Shown: positions 1 to 11,100 of the stretch, one piece after another
How positions within the stretch are numbered: the first letter of the stretch is position 1
Layout: every line of letters starts with the position of its first letter
The notes under the pieces: generated by a model
The model's database searches: none
Seen by the model: the letters and a program-made list of their open reading frames with translations, nothing else
Told to the model about the DNA's origin: nothing
Translations under genes and position numbers: made by a program
From: Acetatifactor sp.
Lineage (GTDB): Bacteria > Bacillota > Clostridia > Lachnospirales > Lachnospiraceae
Reading direction: 5' to 3'
Length of the DNA stretch: 64,000 bases
Assembly (NCBI GenBank): GCA_016290775.1
Contig: JAEEVF010000004.1
Span: 62,001-126,000 of the forward strand

Positions 1-64
1 AGATGACACCCACGATATCATTTTTTTCTCTGACTTCTTCTACGATCTCATCCGAATAGTACAT
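1..64 (-). CDS. dnaG: DNA primase DnaG, N-terminal fragment (runs off left edge)
   Basis: Reverse complement from ATG at 64 reads MYYSDEIVEEVREKNDIVGVI, typical DnaG N-terminus; preceded by a GAGGGG Shine-Dalgarno; directly downstream of dgt. Not in the ORF track because it is short. Confidence 0.85.
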   Translation of the reverse strand, partial: MYYSDEIVEEVREKNDIVGVI

Positions 65-82
65 TTGACCCCTCTTGTTTGC

Positions 83-1087
83 TTATATCTGCCAAGATTT
101 CGGTATAAAAATCGACTCATACAGGGAGATGGCGTAGCGATCGCTCATGGCACCCACGAAATCGCAAACGACCTGCTCCTTGCGCTCTCCCTCGGAGATC
201 AGGTTCCTAAACTCTTCCGGGAGCAGTTCCAGGTTCTTGAGATAGTAAGAATACAGCGTCTCCATCAGGATCTCCGCCTTCTTCTCCTCCGCCTTAGCCA
301 AGGGATTCGTGTAAACCCGCTCAAACATAAAGGCACGGAGCTTTTTCATGGCGTCTGCCACGGTATCGCTCATCACGATATCATCCTTGTCCATGCTGTT
401 GGTCACAATGTCATGGATAAAGCGGTCAAGACGCGCTCCCGGCGTGTTTCCAAGGACTGCGCGGATGTCCGCCGGCACGTCCATCTCGGTCAGGATCCCG
501 GCGCGAACGGCATCGTCCATGTCATGGTGGATGTATGCGATCTTATCCGAAAAGCGCACCACCTTGCCCTCCAAGGTGTGCGGATTGCCGCTGGTCTGGT
601 GATTCAGGATGCCGTCCCTGACCTCAAAAGTCAGATTCAAGCCCTGCCCGTCCTTCTCAAGGCGGTCCACGGTACGAACGCTCTGGATCGAATGCTCAAA
701 GCCCAAGGGGCAAACCCGGTTCAGCGCACGCTCACCCGCATGTCCAAAAGGCGTGTGCCCAAGGTCATGCCCAAGGGCGATGGCCTCCACCAATTCCTCA
801 TTAAGTTTCAGTGCCTTAGCAATCGTTCTGGCATTCTGTGAAACCTCCAGCGTGTGCGTAAGGCGCGTGCGATAATGATCCCCTTCCGGCGTAAGGAACA
901 CCTGCGTTTTGTCCTTGAGCCTGCGGAATGCCTTACAGTGAATGATCCTGTCACGATCCCTCTGGAATACGGGGCGGATGTCACATTGCTCCTCGGGCTT
1001 TAGCCTGCCCTTGGAATTCATGCTCAGGGATGCATAAGGGCTTAAATAAGCTTTTTCCCACTGTTCAAGGTTTTCTCTAATGGTCAT
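83..1087 (-). CDS. dgt: Deoxyguanosinetriphosphate triphosphohydrolase-like protein (HD domain)
   Basis: Motifs FQRDRDRIIHCKAFRRLKDKTQVF, RTRLTHTLEVSQNARTIA, ALGHDLGHTPFGHAGE. Start placed at MTIRENLEQW rather than the ORF-track M at 1138. Confidence 0.93.
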   Translation of the reverse strand: MTIRENLEQWEKAYLSPYASLSMNSKGRLKPEEQCDIRPVFQRDRDRIIHCKAFRRLKDKTQVFLTPEGDHYRTRLTHTLEVSQNARTIAKALKLNEELVEAIALGHDLGHTPFGHAGERALNRVCPLGFEHSIQSVRTVDRLEKDGQGLNLTFEVRDGILNHQTSGNPHTLEGKVVRFSDKIAYIHHDMDDAVRAGILTEMDVPADIRAVLGNTPGARLDRFIHDIVTNSMDKDDIVMSDTVADAMKKLRAFMFERVYTNPLAKAEEKKAEILMETLYSYYLKNLELLPEEFRNLISEGERKEQVVCDFVGAMSDRYAISLYESIFIPKSWQI

Positions 1088-1194
1088 GAACTTGTCCTTT
1101 CTGACGCTTTGCGTCCACGTCCTCCTTAAACCTTTCAAAACTCACCCTAGGTTATATATTCTGCGACATTCCAAAAAATCCTTTTTTGAAGGTC

Positions 1195-1229
1195 AAAAAA
1201 CTTCGGCCCCCAAAATGAGCCGAAGTTTT
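1195..1229 (-). terminator. Intrinsic terminator downstream of alpha/beta hydrolase
   Basis: Stem AAAACTTCGGC / GCCGAAGTTTT followed by T-run on the minus strand. Confidence 0.8.
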
Positions 1230-1272
1230 CGTCTGCTTATCAAGCATGCTGTCAGATTGAATTCGTATAGAC

Positions 1273-2163
1273 TTAAAAATGCATGAGGTCGTCCACAATG
1301 AATTCCACGCATTTGTCCATGGCCTCATATGCCGTCTTGAAGGGAGCCATCTGGAACACGTGCCACATGCCCTCAAACACGTCAAGCCGCACCTTCACGC
1401 CAGCTTCCTCCATGCGCGATGCCAGCTTTTTGGAATCGCTGAGCAAGATCTCATTGGATCCTACCTGGATATAGGTGGGCGGAAAGCCCGTAAAGTCGCC
1501 AAAAAGCGGTGAGATATAAGGATTCTTGAGGTCTTTCTTTCCTGCGTAATCCGAGATCATCTGCTCCAGATAAGGAATGCTCAGCACAGGATCCATGTCG
1601 CGACGTTCCACATAGGATTCGCCCGAAAACGTCATGTCCGTCCAAGGGGACATGAGAACCAATCCCTTGGGCAGGAATCTTTTTTGCTCCTTGAGCTTGA
1701 GCACCAGAGCCAACGCCAGGTTGCCGCCGGCCGAATCACCCGTGATGATCACGTCGCGCGCGCCATACCCCATCTTCATCAGATAATCCCATACCTTCAT
1801 GGCATCCTCAAGCGCCGCGGGAAATGGGTGCTCCGGCGCAAGGCGATAATCGAAGCTTAAGACCTCCATGGCAGTGTACGAAGCGAGCTTTGCGGTCAGC
1901 GTTCTTGCATAAAGACTGCTGCCCGTGGAAAAACCGCCGCCGTGGCAATGCAGGATCACCTGCTTATGCACGTGAGCACGGTTTAAGCTCACCCACTCAC
2001 ACTTCATGCCCTTGATCTCAAGGGGCTTAAAACTGATCTCTTTGACTCTTTTATAAAGCTCCCCGATCTGATCCTGGGACTGCCTGTGTTTTTCGATGTC
2101 TGGCTTGTCCACCATGCCATGTGCCAGCCGGATCAGCCGCATCAATCTTTGATTCGCTTCCAT
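1273..2163 (-). CDS. Alpha/beta hydrolase (HSL-type esterase/lipase family)
   Basis: HCHGGGF oxyanion motif, GDSAGGNLA nucleophile elbow, C-terminal WHVFQM. Confidence 0.9.
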   Translation of the reverse strand: MEANQRLMRLIRLAHGMVDKPDIEKHRQSQDQIGELYKRVKEISFKPLEIKGMKCEWVSLNRAHVHKQVILHCHGGGFSTGSSLYARTLTAKLASYTAMEVLSFDYRLAPEHPFPAALEDAMKVWDYLMKMGYGARDVIITGDSAGGNLALALVLKLKEQKRFLPKGLVLMSPWTDMTFSGESYVERRDMDPVLSIPYLEQMISDYAGKKDLKNPYISPLFGDFTGFPPTYIQVGSNEILLSDSKKLASRMEEAGVKVRLDVFEGMWHVFQMAPFKTAYEAMDKCVEFIVDDLMHF

Positions 2164-2867
2164 CAGAAATGCAACCTCCTTCTTACCTCATTGCGGAGTC
2201 TCCTCCTCGAGAGCGTCGTAATGATGGCAATGTCCATGATCACGCAGACCGTCAGCACCACGGCCGACCAACCAAGCCCAACGGGCACGTCGCGGAAAAG
2301 ATCGATGACGATCTCATAACTCACGCAAAGGATTGCCAGCGCCGTGAAGAAATATAGTCCTCTGGCAAGGATTCCCTTCAGGAATTTGCGAATGGCGACC
2401 GCAAACAGCTCCACCACCACGGTCGTGCAGACGACCAGCGGAAGACCCAGGCCCCAAAGCCAATGATATTTATCGATCATTCTGGCGATCAGATAAAGGT
2501 AAAGTGCCATTGCGGCGCCATCCAAAAGAATATACAGATAGGGGGTAAGCTTTGGATAGATCGCGGCGGGCACCAAGATCACCCACAGGAGCACGCACGC
2601 GCCGATCACGGCCAGGGACCAAAGGTTGTGACGAAATGCCAGCCAGTTTAAGATGCCGCAGGTCACTGCCGTCGCAAGGCATACCATCGAAACAAGCCAG
2701 CCGAAATCCGCCCTTTGGATCTCCTCGACCTGCGCCTTCTCCTTGGGGAACGGCGGGATCAGGTTATCTTTTTTGATCTCATTGGGATTGATCACCGGCG
2801 TGTTGCAAAGAGGACAATTCTTTGCGGTTGCGTCCAATTCCACCCCACAATTCACACAATATGACAT
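2163..2867 (-). CDS. Zinc-ribbon membrane protein (DUF6320-like), multiple TM helices
   Basis: N-terminal MSYCVNCGVELDATAKNCPLCNTPV zinc ribbon followed by several hydrophobic segments. Confidence 0.75.
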   Translation of the reverse strand: MSYCVNCGVELDATAKNCPLCNTPVINPNEIKKDNLIPPFPKEKAQVEEIQRADFGWLVSMVCLATAVTCGILNWLAFRHNLWSLAVIGACVLLWVILVPAAIYPKLTPYLYILLDGAAMALYLYLIARMIDKYHWLWGLGLPLVVCTTVVVELFAVAIRKFLKGILARGLYFFTALAILCVSYEIVIDLFRDVPVGLGWSAVVLTVCVIMDIAIITTLSRRRLRNEVRRRLHF

Positions 2868-2880
2868 CGCTTTTCCCTCC

Positions 2881-4179
2881 TTAGCTTTCCGAAGCTTCCG
2901 GAATCTCGCGGTTGCTCTCAACCTTCACGTGAATGCCGTCCTTTACGAGTTTGCGGAAGAAATACCGCTCCACGTCCGCTTCCACGATGCTGCTCGCGAA
3001 ATTCACGGTCAGCACGTCGCCAAATGAAATGATGGCGCAATTGGTACGACTCGAAAAGGGCTGACCCATGCATATGTCGATCCTTTCAATGTAAGGCCGC
3101 ATGCTCTCGTGAACGTTTAGAGCTCCCATGTTGGTCAGGCCTGCCGAGGAATTTCGGTCCTGCACCTTCGTGTAGAACTGTCGCACCACAAAGTCCTTAA
3201 GGAACAACGGTACGACGCGGATCAGCGGATGACTTTGCGTCCTCGCATTAGTCGTGATGTCAGCACGAAGGAACTTATCGTTTACGTAATAACGCATGTA
3301 GTGATGCACCTGCGCCACGATTTCTTCGAAGGTATATTCCCCAAGCCTTGGATCCACGCCGGGATAGATCATGGTGATGAAATTTCGCAGGGTCTTGGAC
3401 GGGAAGAACCTTCTTAGGTTTACCGGCATTGCAATCCGGACGGGCTTCACGTGAAAGCGCTTGTCCTTCGCCTGCTTCTTTAGCAGGGCATACAAAAGCA
3501 CGGCGTTGAAATACTCCGTGATGCTGCATTGATACCGCTTGCTCACTGCCGCCACCTCGGAGGTGGACATGATGCCGTCGATGATGTTCAACGTGTAAAA
3601 CGGCTCCTTCGTGCCACGGATGCGATAGGTCTTTTCTCCGGGGCGCGGCGGGCAGATCTTCGAGTTTGCATAACGCATGTAAGCGTCCTCAAGCTCCTCC
3701 GGATCAGGCTTCTCGTTCACGTCGAGCACAAAACCGCCGTTTTGGATCTCCGTATGTCCTAAAAGCCTTAAGTACTCCGCCGTCATCGTCATGAGCACGC
3801 ACATGCCGCCCGTGCCGTCGCCCAAGCTGTGATGCGCCTCCAAGGAAATGCGGTTGTGATAATAATATACCCGCAAAAGATACCGGTTGTTGGCCTTAAA
3901 GCTCATGGGCTGGCAAGGGTTTTTCACGTCCGGCGTGACAAAAGGACCGGGACGATCATTGGGTTCCAGGTAACGCCAAAAAAGGCCTTTCCGAATGGCG
4001 GCCTTGTAGGTTGGGAATCTTGGCAGCGTGACATCAACTGCCTGCTGTAGAAGGTCCGGATCGACCTCCTCCTTTAACAGCACCGAAAGTCGGTAGGTCG
4101 ATGAGAAATCGCGCCTTTGCAGCGTGGGATATACAATTGCGGATAGATCCAGTTTATACCATTCCTTGTGATCCGGCAT
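2881..4179 (-). CDS. Condensation-domain-like / alcohol acetyltransferase-like protein
   Basis: EAHHSLGDGTGG matches the HHxxxDG-type motif of CoA-dependent acyltransferases/condensation domains. Confidence 0.65.
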   Translation of the reverse strand: MPDHKEWYKLDLSAIVYPTLQRRDFSSTYRLSVLLKEEVDPDLLQQAVDVTLPRFPTYKAAIRKGLFWRYLEPNDRPGPFVTPDVKNPCQPMSFKANNRYLLRVYYYHNRISLEAHHSLGDGTGGMCVLMTMTAEYLRLLGHTEIQNGGFVLDVNEKPDPEELEDAYMRYANSKICPPRPGEKTYRIRGTKEPFYTLNIIDGIMSTSEVAAVSKRYQCSITEYFNAVLLYALLKKQAKDKRFHVKPVRIAMPVNLRRFFPSKTLRNFITMIYPGVDPRLGEYTFEEIVAQVHHYMRYYVNDKFLRADITTNARTQSHPLIRVVPLFLKDFVVRQFYTKVQDRNSSAGLTNMGALNVHESMRPYIERIDICMGQPFSSRTNCAIISFGDVLTVNFASSIVEADVERYFFRKLVKDGIHVKVESNREIPEASES

Positions 4180-4255
4180 GGAGTGCCTCCTGATATTTCC
4201 TGCAAGGATAGTATACTATTGTGCATCATTTATTGCAATCTTTTTAAAGGGCATC

Positions 4256-5074
4256 TCATTCCATGCCCTCGAGTTTCATGCTCTGATCGGCAATGATCTT
4301 GTTGATCTCTTCCAGCGGCACGTTCGCCAGGAAAGCGTCATAAACCTCCAGCACGTAAGGATTTGTCGGCTCATATCCGCCGCAATTCCTGATAATGCGG
4401 TTATCCTTGTCATATAAATAAATGTCCAGGTCTCGCCCGTCGCACATGTTCTCGTCCATGCCGGGATCGATCATGAACAGCCTCTCAAAATCAAGGGCTT
4501 TTTCAATCGTGTCATACTGCTCCTTCATGAGCTTCAGCCTGGCGATCTCCTTCTCATCTGCACCATAAGTGCCTTCCATCCTTGTGGGCATGAGAATGAT
4601 CGCCTCTCTGTTTTTCGTGATGATCACGTCCGCCCCAAGGCGCCAATAAGGATTCGGTCCTTCGTTCCTCCCGCAGGAAAACCCGATCAGATAATCCTCC
4701 GAAAGCTCAGGAACGCCAGTCAAAAACTCCTCGATGGTGTGGGCGGTCGTCCGGTCCCAAGTATATGTCATAAACTGACTCGCGCCATGCTTTTTTGCGA
4801 TCTCGGCAATCTTCTCCCTCGAATCCGCCTTGCCGCGCTGATTCACTTCGTGGTTCCACTTCGCAGAGCCCCAAGAAACCGTGGTGGAGGTCACGTTGAC
4901 ATATTTGTAGCCCTCATCCGTACGATATACGTAGGTTTCATAGGTCCTCTCTCCAACGCCTCCGTGCAATACGGCATAATATCCATTCGCAATCTCATTT
5001 CCGCCATTTGTCTTTGCGCCCAGCATTCCAAATGCCGCAAAAAACACCGTGATCAATTGAATAATACCCTTCAT
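4256..5074 (-). CDS. Hypothetical protein with N-terminal signal/TM segment
   Basis: Intact 272-aa ORF, N-terminal hydrophobic segment MKGIIQLITVFFAAFGMLG; family not recognised. Confidence 0.6.
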   Translation of the reverse strand: MKGIIQLITVFFAAFGMLGAKTNGGNEIANGYYAVLHGGVGERTYETYVYRTDEGYKYVNVTSTTVSWGSAKWNHEVNQRGKADSREKIAEIAKKHGASQFMTYTWDRTTAHTIEEFLTGVPELSEDYLIGFSCGRNEGPNPYWRLGADVIITKNREAIILMPTRMEGTYGADEKEIARLKLMKEQYDTIEKALDFERLFMIDPGMDENMCDGRDLDIYLYDKDNRIIRNCGGYEPTNPYVLEVYDAFLANVPLEEINKIIADQSMKLEGME

Positions 5075-5144
5075 GTGATCGCCCTCCCGTCCTTTCTGAT
5101 AAGATAGACGAAGTTTTTCCCAAAAGGTTCCCGGAAATCACAAA

Positions 5145-5178
5145 AAAAGAGAGCAAATCATTTGACTTACTCTCTTAC
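5145..5178 (-). terminator. Terminator of tRNA-Leu(CAG)
   Basis: GAGAG...CTCTC stem followed by T7 on the minus strand immediately 3' of the tRNA. Confidence 0.65.
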
Positions 5179-5184
5179 GATTCG

Positions 5185-5268
5185 TGCAGAAAGAGGGACT
5201 TGAACCCTCATGGTGTTGCCACCACACGGACCTGAACCGTGCGCGTCTGCCAATTCCGCCATTCCTGC
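5185..5268 (-). tRNA. tRNA-Leu (anticodon CAG)
   Basis: Minus strand GCAGGAATGGCGGAATTGGCAGACGCGCACGGTTCAGGTCCGTG...GGGTTCAAGTCCCTCTTTCTGCA; class II with long variable arm; anticodon loop TTCAGGT; acceptor GCAGGAA/TTTCTGC. Confidence 0.95.
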
Positions 5269-5325
5269 GAACAAAATGTATTATATCTTGTCGCCGCGGA
5301 AAAGTCAACACATTTTTTTATGGAT

Positions 5326-6747
5326 TTAGCGCGAGCTCAGAGCACTTTCGATTGACCGTGCCGCCTCTAGCGTTTCGTCCTCAGAAGTGGAGTTGAAATA
5401 ATAGGCCCGATCCGCCGTTCTGATCATGATATAGTTCTCGTTTGCCCTCCAAAGGAAGACGGAGCAACCACTCTCCTCCTCCACGAAAAACTTACCCTTG
5501 AGCATGTTCGGCATGCCAACGCCTGCGATCCTGGCCATGTGAAGCTCCGAAAGCTTGTCACCCTGCGAGAACTCCTGAATGTCGTTTACGTCGATCACGT
5601 ACTCATCCCAGAGCTGATGGCAGATCACCTTGCCGTCTTTTACGTAAACCTTAAGCGGCGTCGATTCCATCATGCCAAGGAACACCACGGCAACAATCGT
5701 TGCAACGATCGCAAGGGCTGCAAAGACATAGATCAGCTTACCCATGGGATGCGCCAGATTGATCGTACCGCCCACGCCCACACGCTTTTCCACGTTGAGG
5801 CGTTTGTCATTGGGATTGCAATAGATCATGCCGGCGATCCAGAGGTCGTCATCATCCTCAAGCATCGTCATCTCTTTCTCATAACGCGCCTCGATCTTCT
5901 TCTCGCGAACGACAAACAGAGCAACGGCAGAAAGGAGAAGGATCATGTAAACGGCCAGCGCGATCATCACCAGAAGCTCCTCAGTGATAAAGTAAAACGA
6001 TACCATCCACAAAACCATGAATACGAAATTCACCCAAAGAAAGATCACAAACATGTCGGCCATGTTCTTTTTCTTAGCACGGTTATAATTTGCATTGATC
6101 GCGCTGTCAGCGGAAACAACCTCATTTTTCACTCGGTCCAGGATAACTGCCAAAACACAAACCAAAACGGCTATTGCGAAGAACATTGCTGCCATGCCGG
6201 TGAGCATGAAAACGCCGACGAACCAGTTGTTGCCAAAGGGAATGACCTTGAAATCCACCAAAAGCGCGAATATAACGACACCAAAGCTAAGCAGCGTCGG
6301 GATACAAACATTCGCAGGACGGAGCGCATGTACGGCGCTTGCATTGCTAAGGTCCGTATAGGTCACGCCTGCCTCACTCTTGATCCCAAGACTCCTCTTG
6401 AGCGCCTTCATCTCCTTGTTGCCAAAATAATACGGAACAACAAGTGCCACAAGCGCGATCATGATAAAGATCGTCCAGATTGCCGTTTGTACGGTCACGC
6501 CTTTTAAGAGCAGGAACAACGCGGAGAGAATGGTAACGACGATTGCAATGCCAAGTGCCTGTGTATGGTGCTTTTTCACAAGTGCTTCCACCTGCTGTGC
6601 CGTCTCACCCTCCTGAAACTCACTGCGGTTCTTGACACCGAATACCAATTTCTTTTCTTTCCATTTTGCGGGATAGATCTGAAAAAAATAGATCCATGTC
6701 GTAGGAACCAGACAAAGAAACATGATCAACCCAAAAAAGAACATCAT
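5326..6747 (-). CDS. Multi-TM membrane protein with C-terminal PH-like domain (DUF1648/DUF5808-like)
   Basis: Many TM helices, segment DLWIAGMIYCNPNDKRLNVEKRVGVGGTINLAHPMGK typical of DUF5808-type regions, C-terminal PH-like region. Confidence 0.7.
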   Translation of the reverse strand: MMFFFGLIMFLCLVPTTWIYFFQIYPAKWKEKKLVFGVKNRSEFQEGETAQQVEALVKKHHTQALGIAIVVTILSALFLLLKGVTVQTAIWTIFIMIALVALVVPYYFGNKEMKALKRSLGIKSEAGVTYTDLSNASAVHALRPANVCIPTLLSFGVVIFALLVDFKVIPFGNNWFVGVFMLTGMAAMFFAIAVLVCVLAVILDRVKNEVVSADSAINANYNRAKKKNMADMFVIFLWVNFVFMVLWMVSFYFITEELLVMIALAVYMILLLSAVALFVVREKKIEARYEKEMTMLEDDDDLWIAGMIYCNPNDKRLNVEKRVGVGGTINLAHPMGKLIYVFAALAIVATIVAVVFLGMMESTPLKVYVKDGKVICHQLWDEYVIDVNDIQEFSQGDKLSELHMARIAGVGMPNMLKGKFFVEEESGCSVFLWRANENYIMIRTADRAYYFNSTSEDETLEAARSIESALSSR

Positions 6748-6759
6748 CGTTTTCCCCTC

Positions 6760-7131
6760 CTATCTTGTCGCCCCATAATACTCTTCCACCAAAGAGAGGA
6801 TCTCCGACTTTGGCACCCCGGAGATCCGTGCTTCCGAGACAATGCGCCGAAGCTCCGTCTTGTTGGCTTCCGGGATGCTTGCCTGCTTTTGGATCTCCAT
6901 GCGCACGCGCGCACCGTTTTTGCGATCCGTCATAATATACCCCTCCGTCTTTAGAAGCTGGTAGGCCTTACTCACCGTCATGGTATTGATCCCCATCTCC
7001 AAAGCCAGTGCACGCACAGTCGGGAGCTGTTCCCCGGCGGCAAGCTCGCCGCCGGAAATCCCCATGACGATCTGATTGCGGATCTGCATATAGATCGGAA
7101 CGTCCGATAATTCATTGATTCTAATGATCAT
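6760..7131 (-). CDS. GntR family transcriptional regulator (YtrA-like, short)
   Basis: PIYMQIRNQIVMGISGGELAAGEQLPTVRALALEMGINTMTVSKAYQLLKTEGYI wHTH; 123 aa without an effector domain. Confidence 0.92.
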   Translation of the reverse strand: MIIRINELSDVPIYMQIRNQIVMGISGGELAAGEQLPTVRALALEMGINTMTVSKAYQLLKTEGYIMTDRKNGARVRMEIQKQASIPEANKTELRRIVSEARISGVPKSEILSLVEEYYGATR

Positions 7132-8021
7132 TCACCTTCACCTCTATTACTTTTCTTCGCCTTCAACGAAAGGATAATTACCAAAAGTAGCATCGGGATC
7201 GCGCTGATCATACCGATATACGCCGGTCCAAAGATGATCATGTCATAGTTTTCAACCTTGAGCATGTATGCAAAAATCGTGAATGCATTGACGGAACCAT
7301 GCATCAACGCCGGCAGCCAGATGCACTTGGTCTTGTCGTAAACATAATCGATCAGGATTCCGAGTGCAGCGGCGCTGATACAGAACACGACAGGTCCAAG
7401 AACGGGTGCGCCAAAGTATTCCTTGCCATATTCATAACCTGCCAGGATCATGCAAGGCCAATGCCATGCGCCCCAAAGGACACCGCCAACAATGCGTCCC
7501 TTCGTCACGCCGAGTTTTTCCTTCAGATAGGGATACATGGCGCCTCTCCAGCCAACCTCTTCTCCCAAGGCCAAGAACATGTTAAAGAAGGGAGCCCAGG
7601 TGACTGACTGGATAATGCTTGAGATCATGTATGTCTTTATCGTCATCCCCTGCGCCTCGAGCAGTGCCAGAGCACCAGTCGCTTCCAAATTCTCTTTGAT
7701 GATCGTAAACTCCGGATCATAGGTGTTCGGGAAGATCAAAAAGAACAGACCGCCACCGAGCAAGCTCAAAAGAACGGGAACGTAAAGGGCAAAGAAGATA
7801 AAGCGGATCTTTCCCTTCAAATGCGGCACCCACCCCATGCCTTTCAGCGGGATCCTTGCGATCAACACGCTCAAAAACGGCACGAACATACAAGCCATCA
7901 TGATATACTGGAAGTAATTTATGGCAACAGTACTCGTTATGGTCTCGGCGATCCAGCCAAGGCCGAACGCCATGATCATGTAAATGATAAATTGTTTTTT
8001 CGTAGTATTTCTAGCTTCCAT
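7128..8021 (-). CDS. CPBP family intramembrane metalloprotease (Abi/CAAX-like)
   Basis: ALGEEVGWRGAMYPYLKEKLG (EExxxR motif) and later GAWHWP, LMHGSVN motifs; start placed at MEARNTTKK. Confidence 0.9.
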   Translation of the reverse strand: MEARNTTKKQFIIYMIMAFGLGWIAETITSTVAINYFQYIMMACMFVPFLSVLIARIPLKGMGWVPHLKGKIRFIFFALYVPVLLSLLGGGLFFLIFPNTYDPEFTIIKENLEATGALALLEAQGMTIKTYMISSIIQSVTWAPFFNMFLALGEEVGWRGAMYPYLKEKLGVTKGRIVGGVLWGAWHWPCMILAGYEYGKEYFGAPVLGPVVFCISAAALGILIDYVYDKTKCIWLPALMHGSVNAFTIFAYMLKVENYDMIIFGPAYIGMISAIPMLLLVIILSLKAKKSNRGEGE

Positions 8022-8126
8022 AACCCTCATCCTTTCTGAATGTATCACATTGCACATTTGTTGTCTTGTTTGTATTGCTCCTTGTAATACATATAATACA
8101 TTGAAAGGATGAAGTTGTCAATAGGT

Positions 8127-11100
8127 TTATTTAGATTCTTCGTTTTGCTTCTTGTGGATGTTGTCGATGTCCTCGGTGCTTCCGCCGCCGTCATCGTTCG
8201 GGTCGCGGAACTCACCCTTTTCCACGAGTCTTAGGAACGCGTCCACGACATCCGCCGTAAGCTGCGTGCCCGACACTTCCTCGATGATGGAGACCACCTT
8301 ATCGAAATTCATACGCTTTCTGTAAGGACGGTCCGAATACATGGCATCGAACGTATCTGCCACGGCAATGATCTGCGCCACTCTCGGAATGTCCACGCCC
8401 GTAAGGCCCTGTGGATATCCCTTACCGTCCGGTCTCTCGTGATGAGATCTTGCACCAACAGCCAGCTCAGGCATGATGCTGATCTTTCGAAGTGCTTCAT
8501 ATCCCAGCGCGGAATGCGACTTGATGACGCCAAACTCCTGATCGGTCAGCTTCCCCTGCTTGTTCAGTACCTCAGGCGGCACGCCGATCTTTCCTATGTC
8601 ATGCAAAAGAGCGATGTTACGGAATTTCTCCACCGTCTCTTCGTCATATCCCAGCTCCTTGGCAAGCATGACGGTATATTCTGCCACTCTTGTCGAATGA
8701 CCTCTGGTATAGCGGTCCTTCATATCGATGGTCATTGCGAAGGCTTCCGTGATCTCACGGATGAGGAGTTTGTCCTCTTCCTGCTTCTTTAAGAGGGCCT
8801 TCGTCTTCTTTCGAACATAGCGGATCACGATTTCCGCAATGATCAAAATGATCAGAAGCACGCACAGCAGCATAAACCACCACTGCTCGTACACGGCCTT
8901 GGTCTTGACGATCTGCACGGAAAGCTCCGATCCGTTCTGCCCGCTGTTGTCCTCCAGGTGCATCACGAAGGTGTAGGTTCCTCCGGACAGGTTGGTGTAG
9001 TCAACCGCGCCAAACTCGCTTCGCTCCACCGTCGTCTTTTCTCGATCAAACCCTTTCAGATAATAGGTTACGCGAGGATTCATCAAGGTATATACATATG
9101 CAAAGCCGCAAATGGTCAGCTTCTTCGTCTTTGAAGGGATGGTGATCGTTCCGTCCTTATCCGGGTAAACCTTAACACCATCCGCCTCCATGTAAGGAAC
9201 AGCTAGTTTAATGGCGTTCACGTCCTCAAACTCATTTTCAATATTCACTCGGATCACGCCCGCATTGCCGGCGATATAAAGGTCTCCGTCTGCCGTCACG
9301 TCATTGTAGGAGTTTGCGGTACTCACGCTGGAGAGTCCGTTCGCCCTACTGTAATACAGACAATTGATCTCTTCGTTCTCGATCAGTTCGTCTGCTGAGA
9401 CCACGTAGATGCCGTTACTGCTCAAAATCCAAAGTTCTCCCTTGGAGTTTTCCACGATGTCGAAATTGTTTGGATATGGGAATTTCCGGATCGTAACGAC
9501 ATTGTAATCTTCCGTGAGATATCCGAGGGCATTACTGGTCACGATCCAATAAACATCCTTTAGCCTGCTCTTTTTAATGCGCATGACAACGCCGGAGGAA
9601 AGACCGTTATCCGTGCCGACGTGAATCGTCTTCGTACCTTCGCTGATATAGATGCCGTCGCCATCCGTCCCCATGATCACCTCGTGGTTTTTCCCTTCGG
9701 CCACGGTCAGGATTTCCGTGTTGCTGATACTGGCTGACTCGTCGTAAACCTCCGTGATCTTGTCTCCAAGGATCACTGCCACGCCTCCCGTGCACGCCAC
9801 CATCATGCTACCGTCTGACTTTTCCTCAGCCACGCGCACACGGTTCGAAGGCATGCCGTCATCAAGCGTAAAACACATGACCTTTCCGTCTGCATAACGG
9901 ATCAGTCCGTAATCGCTGTAGGTGGATATCCAAAGCTGATCCTTGCTGTCCCTTGTAATGGCACGGATCCTGACGCCTTTTAACATCTTGATCAGATCCG
10001 TCTGCTTCATGTCAACTCCAGATGCCGTAACAGCCTGTTTCAGCGGCAGCATTGTCACGATCAGATTCGGATCGGTCACGATGAGCCCTCGGTCCGTCCC
10101 GACAAAAAGCCTGCCCTTCAAATAGCAGGTCGTATTTACGACTTCATCCGGAATGTCATAACGATCAAAGATATCCATGAACTGATCAGGAACAATCTTC
10201 ATCACTCCCTGACGTGAGGAAGTGAACCAAAGATTGCCTTGGTAATCCGTGATCACGTGCTCGATGGAATTGTTCAGCGGAATGTTCTCAAGCTTCCTGC
10301 ATCTTCCGTTTTCAACGATCCCGACGCCATTGTCGGCACAGATCCATACCTGATCTTGAAAGCATTCAATGTCATTGATACAGGAAAGCGGCGTAGCATT
10401 AATAAGCGTCGCCGTCCGCATGCCGTCCGAAAGCGTTCCGTAATAAAGCCCTGAATGCTGAGTTCCGAGATACAGATACCCCGGCTTTTGGGGATCCGGA
10501 TAGATTGCGTGGATGTCTCTGATCCCCATCTTGCTGCCTTCGTAATTCGCAGTAACCGCTCCGTCCTTCATGGTAAAGATGTTACCTTCCTGCGTCAGTC
10601 CGTAGATCAGCCCGTCCGCCCCCCTGCGAAGCATGCGTATATATTCCTCGTTGACCTGTGGTTCATCCACCGTCCTTAAATGCATGCTCTGGTCCACGAG
10701 AGCTATGCCATGCGTCGTGGCAACATACACGTTACCGCTTTCATCCTCCTCAATGGAACGCACGGATGCGGATTTAAGACCTTCCTTCTTTCCAAAATGC
10801 CACTCCCTGCCCTGATGCTGTACATAGACGCCGCTGTCATTGGTTCCGATCCAAAGCTTGTCCTTGCTGTCCACAAAAAGGCTTACGACACTCGCAATGC
10901 CCGTCGTGGAATCCATTCGTTCAAACGTGTTGCCGTCGTAACGGATCAGACCACTATAGCTCCCGATCCAAAGGAATCCCTCTGAAGTCTCCACGATGGA
11001 ATTAGCTTCAGAAGTGGGCAGTCCGCTCATGTTATCATAAAGGATCGTGGCAACGCCCTCGCTTCGTCCCGTCGGATCCACGGTGATCTTATGCCCCGCG

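Noticed and set aside
65-875. Plus-strand ORFs (65-841, 348-602, 609-875) opposite dgt
   Set aside because: Antisense frames of a clear dgt coding sequence; no Shine-Dalgarno or family resemblance.
5539-6507. 322-aa plus-strand ORF opposite the membrane protein gene
   Set aside because: His-rich, typical antisense shadow of TM-rich coding sequence; the minus frame is clearly coding.
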